Source: Orychophragmus violaceus
Lineage: Eukaryota; Streptophyta; Magnoliopsida; Brassicales; Brassicaceae
Length of the DNA: 64,000 nucleotides
NCBI GenBank assembly: GCA_030180135.1
Contig: CM058238.1
Coordinates: 45,783,765-45,847,764 of the forward strand
Direction: 5' to 3'
Shown here piece after piece: positions 45,586 through 58,200 of the stretch. The notes under the pieces were generated by a model. That model was not told the origin of the DNA. It worked only from the letters and a program-made list of their open reading frames with translations, and made no database searches. How positions within the stretch are numbered: the first letter of the stretch is position 1; each line of letters opens with the position of its first letter. Position numbers and translations under genes: made by a program.

Positions 45586-46727
45586 TATTAGAGAGAATGA
45601 TGAAATGGAGGAGGAGAGGCTGAAGTCATGAAGACAAAGCCGAGCCTCATTCCTTGAAGAAGCCTTGGTGTTGAGAACAAGCAAGCAAAGCAATGCTTAA
45701 GTGAGCAACAAAGGCAACTATCAAGATGTGCAAAGTTGGGGCACACAGACAAATGATCAATGTGCAAAGTTGGGGCAAGATCATCATGTGCAAAGTCAGG
45801 GCCAAGTGTTGAAGTGCAAAGTTGGGACACTTATATATTCAGACAACCAAGAATGTGCAAAGTTGGGGCCAAACAGAAGTCTGTCAAGAATCAGACTCAA
45901 GAAGAGTCACATGTGCGTTTAAGGAGGAAAGTGGTTACAAGGACAAGTCACACTCACCCTTGGGAGTGTGCACTCTCTCTCTCCAGAAGCAAGTGGCTAA
46001 GACAAGTCACTATCAAGGTGTGAACACACCCAATTCGGATCTGAACAAGAGGACAAGATCCAGCCATTCATTCAAACTTAGTTTTCCCTCCATTAAATCA
46101 ATGGCTGTGATTCAAAGTCTTAGTTTATGATTTTAACCTAATTGTATGCCTATATAAAGGCCACACACGACCATTGTAAGCTTTGCTAATTCACTTTATA
46201 AAAATCAGAACTCATTTGATACAACAAACTCTTATCTCTTTCTCTATTCTTCTTGTAACAAGTTCTGCTCTTTGTCTTCATTGTTTATACAAGTTTATAC
46301 ACAATGTAGACCATAAAGAGCCACGGTTATGGCTGCTTAAGGCAGCCTCTTATCATGCTTGGATAACTCTTCCATAGTTAGTCCAAGTATGATGAGAGAA
46401 TCATTCATAGTTGTTCTTTAGCTTCTCTTAGTTGTTCCTTAAGCTAATTACTGATTCTCTTCCATGTTATGAGTAGACTCTCCTTGGTGAGATGTTAAGC
46501 TCTTGGAATTGTTTTCATATAGCTAAGGACTCCTTTTATACAACTAGATTAATGGCTTTCTTAAGTACAAACTAGTTGTCTTTTGTTTGAGCAGAACCGG
46601 TTGCATTACTCTTCTTTAATCTGTTTCTGTTCTTGTGTTGAGTTATGGTTCAAAGCTTCTTATGAATGTCTCATGAACCAAACTAGATGATCAGAGCTTC
46701 CTCATGGATGCTTCTGAAATTCTAACA
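45586..46727 (+). repeat. 3' LTR of element C
   Basis: 1142 bp, one base different from the 5' LTR. Ends CTAACA, followed by GATGG (46728-46732) and the rest of the D LTR. Confidence 0.93.
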
Positions 46728-46732
46728 GATGG

Positions 46733-46977
46733 TGACTTCTTCTTGTCTTGTTCCTGGTGAAAGTGACAGGTCCTAAGAAGTTCAGACCTTGGTCTTTAAT
46801 GCTCTGATCCTCCCAGACTTTCCCAAAGAAGTAATAAGCCAATATCCTGAATAATGTGCATGAGTGAGAGTGAAAACCCTAAGGATCAGTTTGTAACCGA
46901 GAGTTCTTCTAATTATCACAACCTGCCCCATATTTGCACATTGTTGAATTATCCTTCTTGTGATCTTCATGTCAACA
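46733..46977 (-). repeat. 3' LTR of element D, inner part
   Basis: 245 bp completing the D LTR after the C insertion; with 41929-42209 it gives 526 bp against 522 bp for the right LTR. Ends CATGTCAACA next to PPT 46978-46986. Confidence 0.93.
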
Positions 46978-46986
46978 CTCCCCCTC
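46978..46986 (-). promoter_or_regulatory. Polypurine tract of element D
   Basis: GAGGGGGAG on the minus strand, same as B. Confidence 0.86.
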
Positions 46987-47048
46987 AAGCTTGAATTCAA
47001 GGATTGAATCAAGCTTGGAGTAACCATGGAGATCTACCTCATTAAAAA

Positions 47049-47089
47049 CCTTCATGAAGAAAACCACTTGGGATAAAACTTCATGAAGG
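47049..47089 (-). promoter_or_regulatory. Conserved 3' hairpin of element D
   Basis: Identical to the B hairpin (offset 24397): 11-bp arms at 47089-47079 and 47059-47049 and a 19-nt loop. Overlaps the original gag-pol stop at 47081-47083. Confidence 0.78.
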
Positions 47090-50000
47090 GAAAAAGAGTG
47101 TAGATTCCATAGCCTTAGGGGATCCCGGGAGCTCAATGAGCCCAAGCTTGGTGTGAATGGACTCGCACACCTTCAAGCTAGCTGCCTTGGTAAACACATC
47201 AGCTAGTTGTTCTTCACTCCTTGTGAAGCAAGGCAACACAACTCCTTGCTCAATCATCTGCCTCACTTTGTGACAATCCACCTCTATATGTTTGGTCCTT
47301 TCATGGAAGACTGAGTTGGATGCAATGTGAATGGCTGCTTGATTATCACAATGCATAGTGATTGGTTTTGGAGTCTCAATCCCCAAATCCCCAAGAAGAC
47401 CTTTGATCCATGCCAATTCTGTTGCAAGCTTCCTCATTGCTCTATATTCAGCTTCAGCACTAGAACATGACACTATCTTCTGCTTCTTGCTCTTCCAAGT
47501 AACAAGGTTCCCTCCAATGAAGGTGCAATATCCAGTAGTAGACCTCCTGTCCACTCTATCTCCTGCCCAATCTGCATCACAATACCCAACTATCTCTGTA
47601 CTCCGATTGCAGCCCATCCAAATGCCTTGCCCGGGAGTACCACTTAGATATCTGAGTATCCTCTCAACCATATCCCAATGATGCATCTTTGGTGCTTGCA
47701 TATGTTGACTTATCTGGTTCACAGCAAAGCACAAATCAGGTCTGGTTATGGTTAAGTAGATTAGCTTACCAACCATCCTTCTATAGTGAGTGATGTCCTC
47801 AAATGGGCTGTCTTCAAGCTCCCCCTCTCTTATGACTTTGTAACCGTCCTCCAAAGGTGTCTTTGCTGGTTTTGATCCAATCTTTCCTGCTTCAGACAAC
47901 AAATCAAGTGTATACTTCCTTTGAGATAAGAAGAGTCCATCATTAGATCGACAAACTTCTATCCCAAGAAAGTACTTTAGAGTACCAAGATCCTTAATGT
48001 CAAAAACAGATTTGAGATAAGCTTTGGTTTCTTGGATACCTGACTTGTTACTCCCTGATATGATAATGTCATCCACATAAACAAGGATGACAATGATACC
48101 TTCCTGATCTTGGAGAGTAAACAAGGTATGATCTCCTTCAGACCTTTTGAATCCTCTTTGCATAAGGGTTGAGCTCAGTTTATGGTACCAAGCTCTAGGT
48201 GATTGCTTGAGTCCATAGATAGCCTTCTTGAGCCTTAACACCTTCCCTGGTTCCACAATACTTTCAAGACCAGAAGGTGGTCTCATGTATACCTCATCCT
48301 CAAGCTCTCCTTGAAGGAATGCATTTTTGACATCCATTTACCATAACTCCCAATCAAGGTTTGTTGCTAGAGACAAGATGATCCTAACTGTGTGAAGCTT
48401 AGCCACTGGTGCAAATGTATCCAAGTAATCCTTTCCATAGGTTTGAGTAAAGCCTCTTGCAACCAGTCTTGCTTTGTATCTCTCAACTTCTCCATCACTT
48501 CTATACTTGATGGTGAAAACCCACTTGGAAGTCACTGCCTTCTTTCCTCTTGGGAGTTCAGCTTCATACCAAGTCTCATTGTTCTCCATTGCTTTGATTT
48601 CTTCATCCACAGCTTGCATCCACCTCTTATCTCCTTTTGCTTCTTCATAGGTTGTTGGTACATGTTCTTGATCCAACTTCCCAATGAACACTTGATGCTC
48701 CAAGGGTACATGAGCCAAACTGCAAACCGCTTGAATGGGATGATCTACTGCATTGCTGTTGAAGAACACTCTAGTTTTCATCCATTCTGATGGATCCTTT
48801 TTCTCCCTTGTACTCCTCCTTAGTGCTTGAACCGGTTGTTCATTTACCTGAACCGGTTGTTCTTGTTCAACTTCTTCATGATGATCAAACTCCTCAGGTT
48901 CTACCTCATGATCCTCATTCTCCTCAGCCTCAGCTTGATCATGTGTTGGTGAATCAGGTTCTGGAGCTGATTCATGAGTGTCCCCCTCATGATCAAGATG
49001 GGGATGAGCTACTGAAGTTGGAGCAGGAACACTTGTCTTAGCCGGTTGTTGAGGAGGCATACTAATTCCCAGATTTTCCAAGATCATCCTTAGATTCGCA
49101 GCTCTATCTGATTGAGAAGTGGGAAGATCCTTCAAGTTATCCCAATTCTTCTCATCATAGAAGCTCCTTGTCTCCATAAACTTCACATCTCTTGAGATCA
49201 AAACCTTCCTTGTTTCAGGTACATAACACTTGTATCCTCTTTGTGTTGTTGAATAACCAATGAACATAGCTTTGGTGCTCTTAGCATCCAGCTTATCCCT
49301 TTGTTCTCCTGGTATTAACACAAAGCAAATACACCCAAACACACGTAAGTGATTAACCAATGGATTTGTGTTGTTTAATACCTGAAATGGAGATTGATCC
49401 TTAAGAACTCTTGTGGGAGTTCTGTTGATCAAATATCATGCTGTCATGACTGCATCTCCCCAAAACCTCTTAGGGACATTCCTATAGAACATCATAGACC
49501 TTGCCACCTCCATCAAGTGTCTGTTCTTCCTTTCAGCCACTCCATTTTGTTGGGGAGTGTAGGGACAGCTTGTTTGATGGAGAATCCCATGTTTGGATAA
49601 GTGTTGTTTGAAGGCATTGCTTGTGTATTCTCCACCATTATCTGATCTAAAAATTTTGATCTTAGCATTGAAATGGTTAGTAACATGATTTTGAAAATTT
49701 ATAAAAGCTTCTAAAACTCTGTCTTTAGTTTGCATCAAGGTTATCCAAGTATACTTAGATTTTTCATCAATGAAAGTGACAAAATACTTATGATTCTCTC
49801 TAGACAAACAAGGAGCAGTCCATACATCAGAGTGAACTAAATCAAAGCAACTTTCATAAATAGTTTTAGAAGCTGGAAAAACAGATTTGCAATGTTTACC
49901 AAGAATACATGCCTCACACTCATCATTCTTAAACACAACAGAAGGTAATAGAAGTCCTAAAGCCCTAGAATGTGGATGTCCTAGTCTAGCATGCCAAATA

Positions 50001-51487
50001 GAGTCATCCACACCAACACAAGTAGATAAAGCAGTAGATAAAGCAGGGGATAATTCAGAAGATGGGTTGGTGTCTTCAATCATGTAGAGCTCATCCTTTG
50101 TCACACCTTTCCCAATCAACTTACTTGTCTTAATATCCTGAAACACAACATCATTAGGACTAAAAACAACATTGCAATTTAAATCAGTGGCTATCTTTTT
50201 AACAGAAACTAAGTTGGATGTAAAACTGGGCATAAAGAAAGCCTTAGATTCTTTATCAAACAATTTCAGATTTCCTATACCTTGAATTGGGATTTTATCA
50301 CCATTTGCAATCACTACACATCCTAAGGCTGGTTTAACATTTTCTATCAACTTAGGATCACTAATCATGTGATGGGAGGCTCCAGAATCAATAATCAAGG
50401 GTCTGATTTTATTTGCAGTAAAGAGAGAAGTACCAAGAGCCATACCAGAGTTCTCCTTGAGAGCTTTGATGAGAGCCTCAAGGTCTGACCTCCTTACCAC
50501 ATCATTCTGAGCAGTCACAGCTGGTGCTTGATGAACCACCATTGCTCTTCCTTCATCACATTTCTGCATTGAAGAAGAACCTGATCCAGCTGCACCATTT
50601 GAGTAGTGTGCCCTTTGATCTTTGAACCGGCTGTTGTTAAATGAGGGTCTGAGGTTGGGGTGAAGGCGCCAGCATCTGTCCTTCAAATGCCCACTCTTCT
50701 TGCAAAAATCACACATCAACACACCTCTCTGGTCCCCTCCATAGTTCTTCTTCTCATCAGCCTTGTACAGCCCCTTGTTTGCAGTTACCAGATCTCCTTT
50801 TCCTTTGAACAACCCAAATGAGCCTTGTTCCTTCTGAACTTGACCACACACATCATCAATGTCAGGGAGAGTCTCTGCCCTTAGGATATGCTTGATCAAA
50901 GAGTTATAGGATGCATTCAAGGTGAGCAGAAGAGCAAAGACTTTATCTTGCTCTCTCCTTTCTTGTAACACCAAAGGATCACTGCTTGGTGGCCTCAGCA
51001 TCTCCAGCTCTGACCACAGTGAGCTGAACTTCCCAAAATGAGCTGTGAACTCCATATCTTCTTGCTGGAGATTGTTAATGGCCAACTTTACTTCAAAGAC
51101 TCTTAGTAAGTTTGATTTATTCCCATAAACCTTCTCAAGAGTATCCCACAGCTGCTTAGAAGTCACACAATAAGAGTAGGCTTCCAATAGGTGCTGGTCC
51201 AGTGAGCTTTGGAGTATAGAAAGCACATTCTGGTCCCCTTGCATCCACGCCTCTTCTTCTGCTTCAGCTGCCTCTTCAAGAGACTCATCACTGCCTTTAG
51301 TCTCTGCCTCAGCTCCTTTCTTGGCTTCAGCTTCAGACCTTGCCTTAAACACCTTCTGTGGGGCAGTATTACTCAGGATAAACTTCCACAGCCCTCTGCC
51401 TCCAAGTGCAGACTTCACCATCCTAGCCCAAACAATGTAGTTTGAGCCTTTCAAAATCACAGGAATAACAACTCTTGAGTTCTCCAT
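47081..51487 (-). pseudogene. Gag-Pol of element D, broken by two nonsense codons
   Basis: Same length and frame as the B polyprotein, starting MENSR at 51487. A Cys codon TGC has become TGA at 49436-49438 (in integrase, about residue 684, after the catalytic DDE residues), and a Gln codon CAA has become TAA at 48338-48340 (in RT, upstream of YVDD). This leaves fragments of 683, about 365 and 418 residues. Otherwise about six substitutions separate it from B, including E to K after the protease region and A to D in the linker. Gag, protease and most of integrase are still open, so a truncated Gag-Pro-IN product is possible; RT and RNase H would not be made. Confidence 0.93.
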
Positions 51488-51694
51488 TGCTAAGACTGAA
51501 ATGAAGCAAGGAGGGAGTATTCAAGATGAAGAAAAGAGTTCTCAGCTCACAGAGAACACAAGAAGCAGAAAAGAAATGAGCTTAAGAGCTTGTAAGAACT
51601 TGTAATAATCTGAGAAATAAACTTAAGAACTTAAGAGCTCAAGAACAGGTTTTTATGAAAAATCAGCGGAAGTAATGAGGTACAGAAGCTTATA

Positions 51695-51706
51695 GCTCTG
51701 ATACCA
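51695..51706 (-). promoter_or_regulatory. Primer binding site of element D
   Basis: Minus-strand TGGTATCAGAGC next to the 5' LTR. The leader 51488-51694 matches that of B. Confidence 0.91.
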
Positions 51707-52228
51707 TGTGAGAATATAAGATTTAGAGTATGAGAGTAGAAGGATTGAGAGTAGTATTGAAGAGAGAAACCAAGAAACCCTATTAGGGTTCTTGGCGGCT
51801 AGAGAGAGAGAGGAAAGCTGCGGTTGTGAAAGAGAAGTATATTTCTCTGTATTGATCAATAATGAGTTACAACACATATATATGAAGACTACTAGGGTTT
51901 ATGGACATTAAACAACTAATAAACCAGAAGAAAACAAAGGAGGAATGCGCAGGAAGAGAGAGAGACAAACGGTCACTAGATGGTGACTTCTTCTTGTCTT
52001 GTTCCTGGTGAAAGTGACAGGTCCTAAGAAGTTCAGACCTTGGTCTTTAATGCTCTGATCCTCCCAGACTTTCCCAAAGAAGTAATAAGCCAATATCCTG
52101 AATAATGTGCATGAGTGAGAGTGAAAACCCTAAGGATCAGTTTGTAACCGAGAGTTCTTCTAATTATCACAACCTGCCCCATATTTGCACATTGTTGAAT
52201 TATCCTTCTTGTGATCTTCATGTCAACA
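51707..52228 (-). repeat. 5' LTR of element D
   Basis: 522 bp, same family as the B LTRs (CCTATTAGG and CTTCTAATT versions). Followed by GAGGT (52229-52233) and the continuing satellite. Confidence 0.94.
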
Positions 52229-55200
52229 GAGGTAAGACAACAATAAGTAAGTTTTTGTATGCTCCTAAAGGTAGAATGGAGAGCATTTTATACAAGTTTA
52301 TGTTCGTTTGCAACACCCCTAAGTAACCCTTCTAAATTACTAGAAAGACACTTTGATCTTCTAAAATGTCCTATGAGAATCCTAAACTAAAATTTTAAAC
52401 TAAACTTCTTGAAACAAATGTGTCATGGATTGGAGAATTTAGGTGATGTAGGACAACTATAAATAAGTTTTGTATGCTCCTAAAGGTAGAATGAGAAGCA
52501 TGTTGTTTTTGTTCGTTTGTAACACCACTAAGTAACCCCTCTAAAAGACTAGAAAGAAATTTTGGTCTTCTAAAAGGTCCTATGAGACCCTAAATAAAAC
52601 TTTTTAACCAAAACCTCTTGAAACATATATGTCATGGATTGGTGAATTTCGGTGAGGTAAGACAACAATAAGTAAGTTTTTGTATGCTCCTAAAGGTAGA
52701 ATGGAGAGCATTTTATACAAGTTTATGTTCGTTTGCAACACCCCTAAGTAACCCTTCTAAATGACTAGAAAGACACTTTGATCTTCTAAAATGTCCTATG
52801 AGAATCCTAAACTAAAATTTTTAAACTAAACTTCTTGAAACAAATGTGTCATGGATTGGAGAATTTAGGTGATGTAGGACAACTATAAATAAGTTTTGTA
52901 TGCTCCTAAAGGTAGAATGAGAAGCATGTTGTTTTTGTTCGTTTGTAACACCACTAAGTAACCCCTCTAAAAGACTAGAAAGAAATTTTGATCTTCAAAA
53001 AGATCCTATGAGAATCCTAAATAAAACTTTTTAACAAAAACATCTTGAAACATATATGTTATGGATTGGAGAATTTAGGTGAGGTAGGACAACTATAAGC
53101 AAGTTTTTGTATGCTCCTAAAGGTAGAATGAGAAGCATTTTATACAAGTTTATGTTCGTTTGTAACACACCTAAGTAACCCTTCTAAATGACTAGAAAGA
53201 AACTTTGATCTTCTAAAATGTCCTATGAGAATCCTTAACAAAACTTTTTAAACTAAATTTCTTGAAACTTATGTGTCATTGATTGGAGAATTTAGGTGAT
53301 GTAAGACAACTATAAATAAGTTTTTGTATGCTCCTAAATGTAGAATGAGAAGCATGTTGTAATGTTTTTATTCGTCTGTAACACCACTAAGTAACCCCTC
53401 TAAAAGACTAGAAAGAAATTTTGATCTTCTAAAAGGTCCTATGAGATCCTAAATAAAACTTTTTAACCATAACTTCTTGAAACATATATGTCATGGATTG
53501 GTGAATTTCGGTGAGGTAAGACAACAATAAGTAAGTTTTTGTATGCTCCTAAAGGTAGAATGGGGAGCATTTTATACAGGTTTATGTTCGTTTGTAACAC
53601 CCCTAAGTAACCCTTCTAAGTTACTAGAAAGAAACTGTAATCTTCAAAAAGATCCTATGAGAATCCTAAATAAAACTTTTTAACAAAAACATCTTGAAAC
53701 ATATATGTTATGGACTGGAGAATTTAGGTGAGGTAGGACAACTATAAGTAAGTTTTTGTATGGTCCTAAAGGTAGAATGAGAAGCATTTTATACAAGTTT
53801 ATGTTCGTTTGTAACACCCCTAAGTAACCCTTCTAAGAGACTAGAAAGAAACTTTGATCTTAAAAAAGTTCCTATGAGAATCCAAAATAAAACATTTTAA
53901 CCAAAATATCTTGAAACATATATGTCATGGATTGGAGAATTTAGGTGAGGTAGGACAACTATAAGTAAGTTTTTGTATGCTCCTAAAGGTAGAATGAGAA
54001 GCATTTTATACAAGTTTATGTTCGTTTGTAACACACCTAAGTAACCCTTCTAAATGACTAGAAAGACACTTTGATCTTCTAAAATGTCCTATGAGAATCC
54101 TAAACTAAAATTTTTAAACTAAACTTCTTGAAACAAATGTGTCATGGATTGGAGAATTTAGGTGATGTAGGACAACTATAAATAAGTTTTTGTATGCTCC
54201 TAAAGGTAGAATGAGAAGCATGTTGTTTTTGTTCGTTTGTAACACCACTAATTAACCCCTCTAAAAGACTAGAAAGAAATTTTGGTCTTCTAAAGGTCCT
54301 ATGAGACCCTAAATAAAACTTTTTAACCAAAACCTCTTGAAACATATATGTCATGGATTGGTGAATTTCGGTGAGGTAAGACAACAATAAGTAAGTTTTT
54401 GTATGCTCCTAAAGGTAGAATGGGGAGCATTTTATACAAGTTTATGTTCGTTTGTAACACCTCTAAGTAACCCTTCTAAATGACTAGAAAGACACTTTGA
54501 TCTTCTAAAATGTCCTATGAGATTCCTAAACTAAAATTTTTAAACTAAACTTCTTGAAACAAATGTGTCATGGATTGGAGAATTTAGGTGATGTAGGACA
54601 ACTATAAATAAGTTTTGTATGCTCCTAAAGGTAGAATGAGAAGCATGTTGTTTTTGTTCGTTTGTAACACCACTAAGTAACCCCTCTAAAAGACTAGAAA
54701 GAAATTTTGGTCTTCAAAAAGATCCTATGAGAATCCTAAATAAAACTTTTTAACAAAAACATCTTGAAACATATATGTTATGGATTGGAGAATTTAGGTA
54801 AGGTAGGACAACTATAAGCAAGTTTTTGTATGCTCCTAAACGTAGAATGAGAAGCATTTTATACAAGTTTATGTTCGTTTGTAACACACCTAAGTAACCC
54901 TACTAAATGACTAGAAAGACACTTTGATCTTCTAAAATGTCCTATGAGAATCCGTAACAAAACTTTTTAAACTAAATTTCTTGAAACTTATGTGTCATTG
55001 ATTGGAGAATTTAGGTGATGTAAGACAACTATAAATAAGTTTTTGTATGCTCCTAAATGTAGAATGAGAAGCATGTTGTAATGTTTTTCTTCGTCTGTAA
55101 CACCCCTAAGTAACCCTTCTAAGTTACTAGAAAGAAACTGTGATCTTCAAAAAGATCCTCTGAGAATCCTAAATAAAAATTTTAACAAAAACATCTTGAA

Positions 55201-58200
55201 ACATATATGTCATGGATTGGTGAATTTCGGTGAGGTAAGACAACAATAAGTAAGTTTTTGTATGCTCCTAAAGGTAGAATGGGGAGCATTTTATACAGGT
55301 TTATGTTCGTTTGTAACACCCCTAAGTAACCCTTCTAAGTTACTAGAAAGAAACTGTGATCTTCAAAAAGATCCTATGAGAATCCTAAATAAAACTTTTT
55401 AACAAAAACATCTTGAAACATATATGTTATGGATTGGAGAATTTAGGTGAGGTAGGACAACTATAAGTAAGTTGTTGTATGGTCCTAAAGGTAGAATGAG
55501 AAGCATTTTATACAAGTTTATGTTCGTTTGTAACACCCCTAAGTAACCCTTCTAAGAGACTAGAAAGAAACTTTGATCTTCAAAAAGTTCCTATGAGAAT
55601 CCTAAATAAAACATTTTAACCAAAATATCTTGAAACATATATGTCATGGATTGGAGAATTTAGGTGAGGTAGGACAACTATAAGTAAGTTTTTGTATGCT
55701 CCTAAAGGTAGAATGAGAAGCATTTTATACAAGTTTATGTTCGTTTGTAACACACCTAAGTAACCCTTCTAAATGACTAGAAAGACACTTTGATCTTCTA
55801 AAATGTCCTATGAGAATCCTAAACTAAAATTTTTAAACTAAACTTCTTGAAACAAATGTGTCATGGATTGGAGAATTTAGGTGATGTAGGACAACTATAA
55901 ATAAGTTTTTGTATGCTCCTAAAGGTAGAATGAGAAGCATGTTGTTTTTGTTCGTTTGTAACACCACTAAGTAACCCCTCTAAAAGACTAGAAAGAAATT
56001 TTGGTCTTCTAAAAGGTCCTATGAGACCCTAAATAAAACTTTTTAACCAAAACCTCTTGAAACATATATGTCATGGATTGGTGAATTTCGGTGAGGTAAG
56101 ACAACAATAAGTAAGTTTTTGTATGCTCCTAAAGGTAGAATGGGGAGCATTTTAAACAAGTTTATGTTCGTTTGTAACACCCCAAAGTAACCCTTCTAAG
56201 TGACTAGAAAAAAACTTTGATCTTCAAAAAGATCCTATGAGAATCCTAAATAAAACATTTTAACCAAAATATCTTGAAACATATATGTCATGGATTGGAG
56301 AATTTAGGTGAGGTAGAACAACTATAAGTAAGTTTTTGTATGCTCCTAAAGGTAGAATGAGAAGCATTTTATACAAGTTTATGTTCGTTTGTAACACACC
56401 TAAGTAACCCTTCTAAATGACTAGAAAGACACTTTGATCTTCTAAAATGTTCTATGAGAATCCTAAACTAAACTTTTTAAACTAAACTTCTTGAAAGAAA
56501 TGTGTCATGGATTGGAGAATTTAGGTGATGTAGGACAACTATAAATAAGTTTTTGTATGCTCCTAAAGGTAGAATGAGAAGAATGTTGTTTTTGTTCGTT
56601 TGTAAGACCACTAAGTAACCCCTCTAAAAGACTAGAAAGAAATTTTGGTCTTCTAAAAGGTCCTATGAGACCCTAAATAAAACTTTTTAACCAAAACATC
56701 TTGAAACATATATGTCATGGATTGGTGAATTTCGGTGAGGTAAGACAACAATAAGTAAGTTTTTGTATGCTCCTAAAGGTAGAATGGAGAGCATTTTATA
56801 CAAGTTTATGTTCGTTTGCAACACCCCTAAGTAACCCTTCTAAATGACTAGAAAGACACTTTGATCTTCTAAAATGTCCTATGAGATTCCTAAACTAAAA
56901 TTTTTAAACTAAACTTCTTGAAACAAATGTGTCATGGATTGGAGAATTTAGGTGATGTAGGACAACTATAAATAAGTTTTGTATGCTCCTAAAGGTAGAA
57001 TGAGAAGCATGTTGTTTTTGTTCGTTTGTAACACCACTAAGTAACCCCTCTAAAAGACTAGAAAGAAATTTTGGTCTTCAAAAAGATCCTATGAGAATCC
57101 TAAATAAAACTTTTTAACAAAAACATCTTGAAACATATATGTTATGGATTGGAGAATTTAGGTAAGGTAGGACAACTATAAGCAAGTTTTTGTATGCTCC
57201 TAAACGTAGAATGAGAAGCATTTTATACAAGTTTATGTTCGTTTGTAACACACCTAAGTAACCCTACTAAATGACTAGAAAGACACTTTGATCTTCTAAA
57301 ATGTCCTATGAGAATCCGTAACAAAACTTTTTAAACTAAATTTCTTGAAACTTATGTGTCATTGATTGGAGAATTTAGGTGATGTAAGACAACTATAAAT
57401 AAGTTTTTGTATGCTCCTAAATGTAGAATGAGAAGCATGTTGTAATGTTTTTCTTCGTCTGTAACACCCCTAAGTAACCCTTCTAAGTTACTAGAAAGAA
57501 ACTGTGATCTTCAAAAAGATCCTCTGAGAATCCTAAATAAAAATTTTAACAAAAACATCTTGAAACATATATGTCATGGATTGGTGAATTTCGGTGAGGT
57601 AAGACAACAATAAGTAAGTTTTTGTATGCTCCTAAAGGTAGAATGGGGAGCATTTTATACAGGTTTATGTTCGTTTGTAACACCCCTAAGTAACCCTTCT
57701 AAGTTACTAGAAAGAAACTGTGATCTTCAAAAAGATCCTATGAGAATCCTAAATAAAACTTTTTAACAAAAACATCTTGAAACATATATGTTATGGATTG
57801 GAGAATTTAGGTGAGGTAGGACAACTATAAGTAAGTTGTTGTATGGTCCTAAAGGTAGAATGAGAAGCATTTTATACAAGTTTATGTTCGTTTGTAACAC
57901 CCCTAAGTAACCCTTCTAAGAGACTAGAAAGAAACTTTGATCTTCAAAAAGTTCCTATGAGAATCCTAAATAAAACATTTTAACCAAAATATCTTGAAAC
58001 ATATATGTCATGGATTGGAGAATTTAGGTGAGGTAGGACAACTATAAGTAAGTTTTTGTATGCTCCTAAAGGTAGAATGAGAAGCATTTTATACAAGTTT
58101 ATGTTCGTTTGTAACACACCTAAGTAACCCTTCTAAATGACTAGAAAGACACTTTGATCTTCTAAAATGTCCTATGAGAATCCTAAACTAAAATTTTTAA

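Larger units (their letters stand above)
42210..46727 (+). mobile_element. Element C: non-autonomous LTR retrotransposon nested in D
   Basis: 4518 bp between GATGG duplications (42205-42209 and 46728-46732), inside the 3' LTR of D. Structure: 1142-bp LTR, PBS, 2234-bp internal region, PPT, 1142-bp LTR. The LTRs differ at one base near 43273/46652 (CAGAGC against CAAAGC), so this is a very recent transposition although no gag-pol is present. It must use proteins in trans; the shared 3' hairpin, PPT, PBS and a relic of a B-like gag start make a B-like element the best candidate helper. Related to E. Confidence 0.92.
41929..52228 (-). mobile_element. Element D: Ty1/copia, sibling of B, carrying nested C
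   Basis: Between GAGGT duplications (41924-41928 and 52229-52233). Without C and its GATGG duplication it is about 5777 bp: 5' LTR, PBS, gag-pol with two nonsense codons, hairpin, PPT, 3' LTR. Nearly identical to B along its length. Its LTRs differ only by two dinucleotide expansions (AG and TA runs) in the left LTR, so it too is recent. C lies inside the 3' LTR. Confidence 0.94.
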
